Shown piece after piece: positions 32,558 to 41,837 of a stretch of DNA of 64,000 nt. Within the stretch, counting starts at the first letter, position 1, and every line of letters begins with the position of its first letter. The position numbers and the translations under genes were made by a program. This DNA comes from Paenibacillus hunanensis. GTDB lineage: Bacteria > Bacillota > Bacilli > Paenibacillales > Paenibacillaceae. The notes under the pieces were generated by a model. It had not been told where the DNA came from and did no database searches. It was given only the letters and a program-made list of their open reading frames with translations. The stretch spans positions 372,001 to 436,000 of the forward strand of contig NZ_BMMB01000001.1 in NCBI RefSeq assembly GCF_014645615.1. The letters are read 5' to 3'.

Positions 32558-34885
32558 ATGAAGAAAAAGTGGTTAATAGCTCCATTAGCGCTCACTATCT
32601 TTCTACAGTCTGTTGTATCTGAAGCAGCAAGCACATCGATGGTTAGTTCCTTTGCTCCTTATAACTATGAGGATACTGGAGAACGGCTTAATGGAGTCAT
32701 TCCCGCATTAGGAGATACTGAACCAGTGACTCGTGCATGGCAATTGAGTCGGTGGACAGGAATCATTAATTATCCAAACAACAAGCAGAGTATTATCCCG
32801 AATTATGATGTGTTCAATGTAAAGCCGCGTGATGGTGATCCTGATTTTGACAAAGAGAATGGATTTGGTCTTGTCTATAAAAGTCCAGAAGCATTAGGTC
32901 AACTATTTGATGCTTTTACCAAAGGAAATAATGGGGGAATATCAGCTAAGCAGTGGACTTTCTACCGAGATAGTTTTGAATCAAATGCTGATGATGAAGT
33001 GTTCAAATATCGCCATCCGTTTTTTTATAATGTAGAACAAAATTTTTTCTTTCTGCGTACATCTGGCATCATTCAACGGATGGGCTATAAGTTCGACAGT
33101 ACCAAAAAGATCAGTGATGATGAGCGACAAGCGATTTACACAGCATCTGCCTGGCCTGAGTTATCGTTTACACGCACTGGTCAAGGATTCAAACTTAACT
33201 ACAAGGCTTATGGTTTTACACAGCGCGATATTCGTATCGTAGCAACGAAGAAGGGTGCTTTTCCAGATCTGAAGCAAGTCATGTCGCTCACGGACGGGAA
33301 AATGATCTCAACAGATAAGGATACTGCTACCGGTAGCGTGAGTGTGACGAACCTGAACTCATTGCGTGAAAATCTCGGCAATGAGATCGATGTTGTGCTG
33401 GAGGATGGCTATGGTCGCACAGCAATTAAAACTATTAATATTGCGGAGCTGCTGAATATGGACTTTATTCCAGACTCACTTACACTTACAGACAGCAATC
33501 AATTGTGGGTCAAGTTCCATTACAAAGGTGAGGATTACGATAGTGCCGATTACATTAGCGAGCGCGGTATTCCGATGCTGGCGAAAGTCACCATTACGGG
33601 GCTGGATGGGGAAGATCAGACGTTGCAAGGGATGTACACTGGAAGTTCAAAAAAGACCGTGAATGGTCAAGAATATTCGTATTACTTTGGCAATGTACAG
33701 GTGGGGGAACAAGCTGGCAGGTACAAGATTAAAGCCGCTGTGACGATTAACAATCCATCGCATGAGGAACGTGCTACTGAATTTCCAAGCGAAGCATACG
33801 ATAATAATACAATTACCGACGAGTGGACACGCGACTACACAGATTTGATAGCGCAATCTGTTACCGTCGATCCTGATAAGATCACAGACGGGGATAAAGC
33901 TCAGATCACGGCTAAGATTAAAAATGTGGGGCCAACTACTCAGGGTAACGTACTGATTCGCTTCACTGATAATGGGAATACTGTGTATGAAGCGAAAAAG
34001 ACGTTACCATCTAATGAGATAACTACTGTCGGACCTTTTACCTGGGAAGGCACAGGTGAAGGAAATCACCAGATCATGGTCATTGTTGATCCGAAAGAGG
34101 AAACCGATGATATCGATTATAGCAACAACACGGCTATTGGAAGCTGTTTAGTTGTAGGGGCTGACGGTAAAGCAGGATCATGTACTGGCGATAAGGCAAC
34201 GTCAAACTGGTCAGTCACATATCCCACCATTACGGGATATAAAAAAGATCGGAAAGGTAAGAAGCGTCCGATCTGGGAGTATAAACGGGTTTCTTATAAA
34301 GAATCGCTGACATTATCTGCGGATTTAAACACCAAGCAAGGAATTGCGACTGATCCTAATCATCCTAAAGACAGTGACCGAGAGAGTCGGGGGAGCTGGG
34401 AGATTATTCCCTGGAGTAAATCTCATGGAAAAGACCCGAATCAAGTTACGAGAGCCGGGTATGGTTTCGAGCTGACGGTTAAAACTAATTATTACACCGA
34501 TTGGGAGAGCAAGGTGCCAAATGGCTATGAAGGTACCGCTCGCAGGATCGGAGGCAGCTACCACGGACCGACTCAAGTCACAGCAACGATTTACAATACA
34601 CTGGGTCAGAAAGTAGATACAGTGAAAATGGAACGCATTGCTGGTGGTCAAGATCAAGCTACTTGGGCATTTCCGAAGCATACAGCGGTATCACCCGTAA
34701 CGGGCGAAAAATATGTTGATCGCAAATGGTATATTGACGAAAAGACACGAGATGGTAACTATACGGTTAAAATCACAACGGACGCTGCTGGTAAAGATGG
34801 ACTGATTGCTTGTACGAGTAAGGTAGTTACAATCTTTGGTAGCATGTACGACGATACGCAAGACCTGCGGGTCTACAACAAATGA
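32558..34885 (+). CDS. Large secreted protein with CARDB-like domain
   Basis: 775 residues; signal peptide cleaved near SEAAST. About residues 435-540 resemble a CARDB/Ig-like adhesion domain (ITAKIKNVGPTTQGNVLIRF, DPKEETDDIDYSNNTA). The rest is beta-rich with no recognised domain; an RKGKKRPIWEYKRV stretch follows a Cys pair. It overlaps the prepilin peptidase start by ATGA, so it is linked to the pilus module and may be a tip adhesin or mating-pair protein. Confidence 0.65.
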   Translation: MKKKWLIAPLALTIFLQSVVSEAASTSMVSSFAPYNYEDTGERLNGVIPALGDTEPVTRAWQLSRWTGIINYPNNKQSIIPNYDVFNVKPRDGDPDFDKENGFGLVYKSPEALGQLFDAFTKGNNGGISAKQWTFYRDSFESNADDEVFKYRHPFFYNVEQNFFFLRTSGIIQRMGYKFDSTKKISDDERQAIYTASAWPELSFTRTGQGFKLNYKAYGFTQRDIRIVATKKGAFPDLKQVMSLTDGKMISTDKDTATGSVSVTNLNSLRENLGNEIDVVLEDGYGRTAIKTINIAELLNMDFIPDSLTLTDSNQLWVKFHYKGEDYDSADYISERGIPMLAKVTITGLDGEDQTLQGMYTGSSKKTVNGQEYSYYFGNVQVGEQAGRYKIKAAVTINNPSHEERATEFPSEAYDNNTITDEWTRDYTDLIAQSVTVDPDKITDGDKAQITAKIKNVGPTTQGNVLIRFTDNGNTVYEAKKTLPSNEITTVGPFTWEGTGEGNHQIMVIVDPKEETDDIDYSNNTAIGSCLVVGADGKAGSCTGDKATSNWSVTYPTITGYKKDRKGKKRPIWEYKRVSYKESLTLSADLNTKQGIATDPNHPKDSDRESRGSWEIIPWSKSHGKDPNQVTRAGYGFELTVKTNYYTDWESKVPNGYEGTARRIGGSYHGPTQVTATIYNTLGQKVDTVKMERIAGGQDQATWAFPKHTAVSPVTGEKYVDRKWYIDEKTRDGNYTVKITTDAAGKDGLIACTSKVVTIFGSMYDDTQDLRVYNK

Positions 34886-35307
34886 TCGAGTGGATGAATC
34901 ATTATCTGTTATGGGCATTAGCATTGCTATGCCTCTATTTTGCGTACACGGATATCCGCTATCAAGTTATACCGAACCGGTGGACGCATCCGCTGCTGCT
35001 GATCTTGTTGCTGTGGCGAGTCGTTACATTTGAATGGACATGCCTATATGGGCTGATTCCAGCTCTGGTCTTGCTACTCATTTTTGTGATCCGTCCGGCA
35101 GCAATTGGCGCTGGGGACATTAAACTGCTTGCTGTTATCGGATTGGTTGGTGGCTTACCGATTGTACTCAGTACAATTTTCATTATGGGATGGTTATGTA
35201 TGTTTTACGCAGGAGTGAGGATTATACGGAGACAGCCAGTTCGTCACCAGTTCCCCCTTGCTCCAATGATTGCAGTAGGTTACTGCCTAGCAATTCTGAT
35301 AATTTAA
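34882..35307 (+). CDS. A24 prepilin peptidase (TadV/CpaA-like)
   Basis: 141 residues, ATGA overlap with the previous gene. Short TadV-type enzyme: first catalytic Asp in YTDIRYQVIPN (Asp24) and the GxGD motif in IGAGDIKLLAVIG (Asp79), with four to five membrane spans. It would cleave the Flp-like prepilin encoded at 28814. It lacks the N-terminal methylase domain of long PilD enzymes, as usual for Tad systems. Confidence 0.88.
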   Translation: MIEWMNHYLLWALALLCLYFAYTDIRYQVIPNRWTHPLLLILLLWRVVTFEWTCLYGLIPALVLLLIFVIRPAAIGAGDIKLLAVIGLVGGLPIVLSTIFIMGWLCMFYAGVRIIRRQPVRHQFPLAPMIAVGYCLAILII

Positions 35308-35322
35308 AAGTTATACAGCAGA

Positions 35323-35368
35323 AAGCCCGTCATTTCTCTTTTAATGAGAGAGGTGACGGGCTTTTTTT
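35323..35368 (+). terminator. Intrinsic terminator after the pilus module
   Basis: AAGCCCGTCA pairs with TGACGGGCTT around an inner CTCT/AGAG stem, followed by seven T. Confidence 0.85.
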
Positions 35369-35409
35369 ATTTCATCTATCAGTGTAACAAGCTTTGCTTG
35401 TATTTGTGT

Positions 35410-35429
35410 AAGGAGGCGAATCTATGTAA
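35410..35429 (+). other. Start-stop minimal ORF with strong ribosome site
   Basis: AAGGAGG (35410-35416), a 7-base spacer, then ATG immediately followed by TAA (35424-35429). It lies about 75 nt upstream of the adhesin gene and could recruit and hold ribosomes on the leader. Confidence 0.45.
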
Positions 35430-35501
35430 CTGCATAATTATTTCTATATGTGATGACAAAAGCCATAAAGTTTAAGTGATCAGAATGGATGGAGGAGGAA
35501 T

Positions 35502-38500
35502 ATGGGGAAAAAATATATTAATGGGTGCTTAGCAGCGATGGTGTTGTTAGGCTCTTTGGCGTTACCGATAGGAGACGTTCCGGTCGCGTATGCTTCGGAA
35601 GCTACGGCTTCCGACATTGCATTTGAACAAGCGAATTACGGGACGTTGGTAGCTCAAGGCTATGTCGAAAATCCTGCTTTAGGTAGTGTAACGGTTTCGG
35701 GAAACGCATCATACGGCTATGAAGGTGGTACCTATTACAAATATGCGAAATCGATTGAGGTATCGTTTCCGATTCCAGCACCAAATAATATGGGCAGCTC
35801 AGAATATTATGTGGTGATGGAAGCGGGCATGTCGACCTATGGATTTGGTGGTAACGGCGTAACCTCGTTTACTCGGTATATTGAGGCCAGTGACGGTACA
35901 TCCACAACGCCAGTATGGGCTCATCCGTCCAATGGTCAAGCCGTAGGTGCAACTAATTATTACACGGGAACGCAGTATCAAGTGGTAAAAATCAATGGAG
36001 GTCTGTTCGATAATCGCACGGATGCTAAAGGGAACAGCGTTCAGTACGGTACCGATTTTCAAAAAACGATGAACAACATGAAGATTTCCTGGTCATGGGG
36101 GAGTAACTATTACGAATCCATGAAATCCATGAAATATCGTGTATATCGTAAAGAAATCCAACCGACTGCTCCACCGGTGATTACCGTTTCCCCTTCCGAA
36201 AACTTTCACACAGGAAACAATAACACCTTCACGATCCAAAAGCCCACTCGGTATGCCAACTACTTTGAAGGCGTATACGGTAAAATTCAGTATCGTCTCA
36301 ATTATGGCCCTTGGATCAACTATACGCTGGAGGATGTAATTCCTGTGAAAAGCGAGGGTTCGGTGGTCATTCAGTCGCGTTTGGTGACGCAATATAATAA
36401 TAGCGAGCTGGAGAGTCCGTATGGTCAGGCGTATAGTCGGCAAGATAATTCGCCGCCTAGTGTACCGAACTTTAGGGACTTGGATTCCACCAAGTGGTAT
36501 AAAGGCGGGTATGACCTGTACGTAGACTCAGGCACCGACGCAGAGTCTGGCGTGGAAGGTGCCTATTATTCGCTCTTCGGCGCAACCGAACAAGCGAGAA
36601 CGATCTTTAAACGTAGCGATATGCCCATGCTCCCTAAGCGCATTGTGGCAGAAGGAACCACGATTGTAACGGCTATTACCAGAAATAATGCGGGCATCGA
36701 AAGTGAAGTTGCATCCGGCAAAATCAACATCGATAATACGCCGCCGCTTGCGATCCTGACTGCGCCGCAAGGATGGGTGAAGTCACTTTCGATCCAGGCG
36801 AACGGATTGGATTCTGCATCGGGCATGAAATCGATCACGTTGCCATCTGGGGACGTGGTGCCTGGTAGTCAGGCGAGCTATCTTGCAACAACCAACGGTG
36901 AATACCCGTTTGTGTATAGCGACATAGCGGGGAATAAGGTCACGAAGTCGATTACGATCACGAATATCGACGATCAAAAGCCGACCGTCTCCCTTTCTAA
37001 AAACGGCACATCCTATACAGATCAAGCCGTATCGACGGAGTATACCTTTGCCGATGCGATGTCGGGCATCAATATTTATAAAATGTACTACAAGTGGACG
37101 CAATCCCCGGATTCGCCGTCTACATGGGATCAGGCGACAAGATTACAGGATACCCTAACACAAGCCCAAGAGGGTACATGGTATCTGCATTTGAAAGCTT
37201 ACGATCTAGCGGACAACGCTGTCGAAATGACGTCTGCACCATTTCTGATTCAAAAGCAGCCGACTGCGCCTAAACTTTCGGTTCTGGGTACAGCAACTGA
37301 TCAAATGCTCCTGAGCTGGCCGCTTCCATCCGGTAGCACAAACACCGACGGCTGGCAGTACACGGTGAAAAATGAGACCACCGGTAAGAGTTGGACAGTG
37401 AACTATCCAACCAATCAGCTGCTGGACTACTCACTGGAAGGGGGTACCGAATACCGCTATACGATTACCGCAAGTAATCATGTGGGTACGGCAACCAGTA
37501 CCAGTGAAGTCATTGGCGTAACGCTGCCAATCGCAACCGTCCATGCGGACGTGTATGCATCGGGCAATGATTACCGGACAGCATTAGTAAGCATCGATCC
37601 GATTCGTTCGGCAACGGACTATCATATCACGGCGACCAATTGGACAACGCAAGAGGTCGATGCCGATGTGACGGTTACGGGAAACACGTATCAAGCGGTA
37701 AGTGGATTAAAGCCGTACACGATGTATGACTTTGCCATTCGTGGGGTGAATGCTTCTGGCGAAGGCGCGGCATACCATACCACATTCCTGAGTTTACCGG
37801 ATCAAGTTGGCGGCTTCCAAACCGTGCAGATTGGCACCGATGCGATCGCACTCAAATGGAACACCCCTACACGAGCGGTGTATGGCTGGAATAGCGTGAC
37901 AGAGGATACGTATTATCCGTTCTGGCGAGATAATCAGCTCAAGTATAACGGGACGAATCCTTTCTTCACCGATACGGGCTTAACCCCTGGCACCGAGTAC
38001 AATTATGCAGCGGCGGCAGCCAACCGCACGGGTGAAGGAACTAAAGCCACGCTGAGTAACGTGCTGACACTCCCTGCACCGCCGACTGATCTACGCCAAC
38101 TGTCTGCGACCCGTACATCCGCAATCATCGGAGTCTCGATGCCGCAAAGTGCGGATGCCATCCGCTTTGTTCTGAACGGCACCCGTACGTTCGATACGGC
38201 GGGATCAAAAAGCAGCTATACCATTCCGCGATTAACTTCTGGCACCACGTATCGCGCCGAAGTGTATGCTCGGAATAAAACAGGATTTTCAGCGCCAACG
38301 ACCTTTATCTTCACCACCCTTCCGGATCAACCCTCAGCTGGAGGGATTGAGGTGAAATTGATTGAAGAACGTGCAGTTACCTTCCACGTTACAGACATCG
38401 TACCCGGCGCAACGAAGTACAAATTATCGATTGCTGGCAAGGATTACGAGCTGGGCGCTGGCGATTACACCGTAACGGATCTTGAGGCAGGTACATCCTA

Positions 38501-40016
38501 CACGTATCAATTCGCAGCGGGTAACGCAGCTGGGTATGGTCAAGCCGTCGAAGGTCAAGTTCTGACGCTGCCAGCAGCTCCTACGGACTATAACGTCACT
38601 GACCATACGCCAGCCACGCTATCGCTAACGTGGACGCCTGTGAAGAGCGCGACAGCCTATGAGGTGATGGATGCAAGCGGTCAACTTCTGTCTACCGTAT
38701 CCACGCCGTCGTATCAAGCAACAGGATTAACACCGGGTGCGACAGCTGGCTTCCAGGTACTTGCGGTTAACGATTCAGGCAAAGGCGCGGCATCGCACTA
38801 TGCATTCCGCACGCTGCCGGGCTTTGACTCCGCGGTGGACGAGAATGATCTGGTACATGTTGATCCAATCGGCGTGCATGAGGCGACCTTGAATTGGATG
38901 GCGGTACCGGGTGCGGATCAATACCGTGTCTATGATGATCACCACCAGCTGTTGCAGACCGTTACCGCAACCCAAACGGTGTTGGAGAAGTTAGAAAGTG
39001 CGGTTCGCTATGCGGATTACACCGTTGTACCGGTTAACAGTGCAGGCGAAGGGAAGGCGATGAAAGCGCCGAGCTGGGTAACCCTGCCGGACGATACAAT
39101 GGACATCAGTTATGAGAGTACACGGGATCGGGTGACCCTGCTGCTTCAGCACCAGTTGCACAACGAGCAGCTGGTGATCGCATCGCAAGGCACCGAGCTG
39201 TATCGCGGATCGATTCAAAATATGGACTCCTTCATGCAAGATCGCTTATCCGCAGGTGGTACCTACACCTTTAGTATCTGGACCGAAAACGAGCTTGGAC
39301 AAGCGTCCAAGCCACATGAAATCGTGACGTATACGAAAAAAGAACGTGTTGTACTGCCTACTGCACCTGTCGTAAATGAGACGCAGCCTGTGGTGGAAGA
39401 TCCGGTACCAACTGATCCTGAACCCGCACCAGTCGTAAAACCGGATGATAAAAAGAAAAGCTTTATTGATATCAGTACGAGCTTTGCCAAGACATCGATT
39501 AATCGTCTAGCCGACATGGGGATCGTACAGGGCATTTCTGATGATCTTTATGCACCGCAAAATGGTACAACACGTGCTGAATTTATGGCGCTGTTGACTC
39601 GGTTGGCATTGACTCCTGAGCAGATCAAGCAAGCTGGAGATGAGTCTCTTAGCTTTACAGATGTAAATAGCGAGGGATGGTATATACCAGAGCTGAGAGC
39701 CGCAATCCAACATGGTATCGCTAAAGGTTTCAGTGCGGATCGATTCGCCCCCGACGAGGCGATTGACCGTGAACAGGCAGCAAAGATGTTGGCTAATGCA
39801 TTACAAAATACGGTATCAGTAGCGGATACGTTTTACACTGACGCTGATGCTGTATCACCGTGGGCGCAAAATGATGTAAACGGATTGACTGCAAAACGCA
39901 TCTTGGAAGGTTACCCAGATCAAACCTTCCGTCCGCATGCGACACTTACCCGTGCGGAGAGCGCGGCGATGATTGACCGCGCTTTGCAACATGATCTGAT
40001 ACAAGTTAAAAAGTAA
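35502..40016 (+). CDS. Giant Fn3/SLH surface adhesin (1504 aa)
   Basis: Signal peptide (cleaved near VAYASE). Middle contains Ig-like and many fibronectin-III-type repeats (recurrent GLTPGTEYNYAAAAANRTGEG, DLEAGTSYTYQFAAGNAAGYG patterns, about residues 590-1290). A Pro/Glu/Val linker covers about 1295-1325, then three SLH domains (SFIDISTSFAKTSINRLADM; LSFTDVNSEGWYIPELRAAI; FYTDADAVSPWAQNDVNGLT) anchoring it to secondary cell-wall polymer. Likely mediates cell contact during mating. Richer in GC-ending codons than the genes before and after it. Confidence 0.9.
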   Translation: MGKKYINGCLAAMVLLGSLALPIGDVPVAYASEATASDIAFEQANYGTLVAQGYVENPALGSVTVSGNASYGYEGGTYYKYAKSIEVSFPIPAPNNMGSSEYYVVMEAGMSTYGFGGNGVTSFTRYIEASDGTSTTPVWAHPSNGQAVGATNYYTGTQYQVVKINGGLFDNRTDAKGNSVQYGTDFQKTMNNMKISWSWGSNYYESMKSMKYRVYRKEIQPTAPPVITVSPSENFHTGNNNTFTIQKPTRYANYFEGVYGKIQYRLNYGPWINYTLEDVIPVKSEGSVVIQSRLVTQYNNSELESPYGQAYSRQDNSPPSVPNFRDLDSTKWYKGGYDLYVDSGTDAESGVEGAYYSLFGATEQARTIFKRSDMPMLPKRIVAEGTTIVTAITRNNAGIESEVASGKINIDNTPPLAILTAPQGWVKSLSIQANGLDSASGMKSITLPSGDVVPGSQASYLATTNGEYPFVYSDIAGNKVTKSITITNIDDQKPTVSLSKNGTSYTDQAVSTEYTFADAMSGINIYKMYYKWTQSPDSPSTWDQATRLQDTLTQAQEGTWYLHLKAYDLADNAVEMTSAPFLIQKQPTAPKLSVLGTATDQMLLSWPLPSGSTNTDGWQYTVKNETTGKSWTVNYPTNQLLDYSLEGGTEYRYTITASNHVGTATSTSEVIGVTLPIATVHADVYASGNDYRTALVSIDPIRSATDYHITATNWTTQEVDADVTVTGNTYQAVSGLKPYTMYDFAIRGVNASGEGAAYHTTFLSLPDQVGGFQTVQIGTDAIALKWNTPTRAVYGWNSVTEDTYYPFWRDNQLKYNGTNPFFTDTGLTPGTEYNYAAAAANRTGEGTKATLSNVLTLPAPPTDLRQLSATRTSAIIGVSMPQSADAIRFVLNGTRTFDTAGSKSSYTIPRLTSGTTYRAEVYARNKTGFSAPTTFIFTTLPDQPSAGGIEVKLIEERAVTFHVTDIVPGATKYKLSIAGKDYELGAGDYTVTDLEAGTSYTYQFAAGNAAGYGQAVEGQVLTLPAAPTDYNVTDHTPATLSLTWTPVKSATAYEVMDASGQLLSTVSTPSYQATGLTPGATAGFQVLAVNDSGKGAASHYAFRTLPGFDSAVDENDLVHVDPIGVHEATLNWMAVPGADQYRVYDDHHQLLQTVTATQTVLEKLESAVRYADYTVVPVNSAGEGKAMKAPSWVTLPDDTMDISYESTRDRVTLLLQHQLHNEQLVIASQGTELYRGSIQNMDSFMQDRLSAGGTYTFSIWTENELGQASKPHEIVTYTKKERVVLPTAPVVNETQPVVEDPVPTDPEPAPVVKPDDKKKSFIDISTSFAKTSINRLADMGIVQGISDDLYAPQNGTTRAEFMALLTRLALTPEQIKQAGDESLSFTDVNSEGWYIPELRAAIQHGIAKGFSADRFAPDEAIDREQAAKMLANALQNTVSVADTFYTDADAVSPWAQNDVNGLTAKRILEGYPDQTFRPHATLTRAESAAMIDRALQHDLIQVKK

Positions 40017-40020
40017 GTGT

Positions 40021-40058
40021 AAAAGGCTCTTGCCCTCTGTAGGGTGAGAGCCTTTTTT
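40021..40058 (+). terminator. Intrinsic terminator
   Basis: AAAAGGCTCT pairs with AGAGCCTTTTTT around an inner CCCTC/GGGT stem, ending about 25 nt before the next start. Confidence 0.8.
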
Positions 40059-40083
40059 ATGTAAAGAATGAGAGGAGGTTGTT

Positions 40084-40446
40084 GTGTTGAATCGTGAACA
40101 AATTTTAAAAGCATTATTAACAGCTACTGCTCGAAACGAAAATATGATCTGGATGCTTGCTGGACTCAAAATGTCAGAGCGTCCGGTGCAGAAAGAGCAA
40201 TTGCGCGATGTCACAAATACAATCTATAAAAAAATTCATCCTGAAGCGGAGCAACTACCGATTCGTTCTAGGCATTTACTTGATGAGGCTGCTGCTATGC
40301 TGGAAGGAGCTGCACTGGTTGATGTAGCAGAGATCGCTAAAACCAAACAGTACACTGTATCTGTTTTAGGAGAAGAGTTGCTTCAATATCGGCATGATCA
40401 ACGACAAATGGAGAAATCAAAAGGGGAGGAAACTTCTACATGTTAG
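40084..40446 (+). CDS. TubR-like DNA-binding partner of TubZ (candidate)
   Basis: 120 residues from GTG 40084 (AGAGGAGG 5 bases upstream; TTG 40087 is an alternative). Helical N-terminus (REQILKALLTATARNENMIW) and a winged-helix-like section (HLLDEAAAMLEGAALVDVAEIAKTKQYTVSVLGEELL). A small winged-helix gene overlapping the 5' end of a TubZ-like gene is the standard tubRZ order; TubR binds the centromere and represses the operon. The assignment depends largely on position. Confidence 0.6.
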   Translation: MLNREQILKALLTATARNENMIWMLAGLKMSERPVQKEQLRDVTNTIYKKIHPEAEQLPIRSRHLLDEAAAMLEGAALVDVAEIAKTKQYTVSVLGEELLQYRHDQRQMEKSKGEETSTC

Positions 40447-41708
40447 ATATGAAAATTAGTTTGAAATATGGTTTTTTTGGCTGGGGAATGGGCGGAACAT
40501 CCATTGCCGTTGATTGTGCAGATATTCCGATGTCATCAGCTGATCCAACTCGTCCGTATACTTCATTACTTATTAATAGTAATGAAATCGACTTGGACAA
40601 ATTACCTAATCTTCCTAATGCCAAAAAGCTCTTACTAAAAGGATACGGGCGTGGGGTTGGACGAGATATCGTACTGGGACAAAAAGCATTTGAGGACAAT
40701 AAAGAGATGATTACGCAAGAGGTAGTAAGTTACTTTAAAGATCGCGATTATATATTCATTTCATGTGGACTTGGTGGAGGAACCGGTACAGGGGCATTGT
40801 TAGAAGCTATTCGTCTACTGCATACTTCTGGTTTTGCTGGACGGTTTGGGTTGCTACTTACCTTGCCGCGTAGAAATGAGGGGCGCAAAGTACTTTCTAA
40901 TGCTCTGCAACGCCTACAAACACTCAAGCGTGCGATGTCTGGACTTGGTGCGATTATTGTTGTAGATAATGAGCAACTCTTTCAAGTCGGACTTGCTCAG
41001 GAAAAACCAGCCAGTGTAGAAGAATTTATGAAGTCTTGCAATCGTCATATTGCGAAACTACTTCATGAACTCAACACAGTGACTTCAAGCTATATTCCTG
41101 TTGGTAACTATCATTTTGATGCATCAGAGTGGCTCAACATGCTACGCAGCAGCGGATGTTTGCATATTGCTAAGTGTGTTCTGCCGATTAAAGACATTGA
41201 TGTAAGTTCTCCGGTCACCTATATGGATAAGATCAAGCAAAGCGTACTAAATGGAGAACTGAGCACGGGCTATGATCTTTCCGATGCAGCTAGCAGCGCA
41301 GTTAGCATTGTAGCGGATCAGTCCTATGCAAATGAGCTTTTCACTCATGCATTTGTAGAGGAAGTTCAATCCTTTTTGCAAAGCACTACGCCTACACTGG
41401 ATGAAAATCCAGTAGCTACGTATGGAGCAGATCAACCTGGCTTGGTAACGATCTATACCGTAGTTTCGGGGCTGAATTTTCCGAATAGTGTTGGTAAGCT
41501 AGCACTAGAAGCAGCCGAGCTTGAACGACTTGCAGAGGAACGCAGTCAAAAAACAGATGCGATTGCAGCTGCACTTGCTGGATTCAACAAGCAAGCCAAA
41601 AAGGAGACGACTGATCTGGAATCGCTATTATTTGATGATGACTCATCCCCAGCCCCTGAACCTAAAGCGCCGAAAGACCCGTTTGATTTTTTAAACGAGT
41701 TGAAGTGA
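40440..41708 (+). CDS. TubZ-like tubulin/FtsZ GTPase
   Basis: 422 residues. The tubulin signature GLGGGTGTGALLEA lies at about residues 108-121, preceded by FISC. N-terminal GWGMGGTSIAVDCADI fits the first nucleotide loop. A Glu/Ala/Lys-rich tail (about 360-422) extends past the tubulin fold, as in TubZ. Sequence is far from housekeeping FtsZ. TubZ filaments move plasmid DNA by treadmilling; on an ICE it may stabilise an excised, replicating form. Overlaps the TubR-like gene. Confidence 0.8.
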   Translation: MLDMKISLKYGFFGWGMGGTSIAVDCADIPMSSADPTRPYTSLLINSNEIDLDKLPNLPNAKKLLLKGYGRGVGRDIVLGQKAFEDNKEMITQEVVSYFKDRDYIFISCGLGGGTGTGALLEAIRLLHTSGFAGRFGLLLTLPRRNEGRKVLSNALQRLQTLKRAMSGLGAIIVVDNEQLFQVGLAQEKPASVEEFMKSCNRHIAKLLHELNTVTSSYIPVGNYHFDASEWLNMLRSSGCLHIAKCVLPIKDIDVSSPVTYMDKIKQSVLNGELSTGYDLSDAASSAVSIVADQSYANELFTHAFVEEVQSFLQSTTPTLDENPVATYGADQPGLVTIYTVVSGLNFPNSVGKLALEAAELERLAEERSQKTDAIAAALAGFNKQAKKETTDLESLLFDDDSSPAPEPKAPKDPFDFLNELK

Positions 41709-41822
41709 TACGCATCACTTAGATAGATGTGATGCACTAACTGATGCACTAGCAGAACCTATACTTCTGCCAAGTGCATCGATATGTGATGCACTTAACA
41801 GCCAAGAAATTACAATATTAAA
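41709..41822. repeat. TGATGCACT iterons (candidate tubC centromere/operator)
   Basis: The 9-mer TGATGCACT occurs near 41730, 41741 and 41790, its partial complement AAGTGCATC near 41773, and a variant TGATGCAG at 41830. An imperfect dyad TGATACGCATCA lies at about 41708-41719. Clustered iterons next to tubRZ are expected for the partition site. Confidence 0.6.
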
Positions 41823-41837
41823 AAAGGAGTGATGCAG

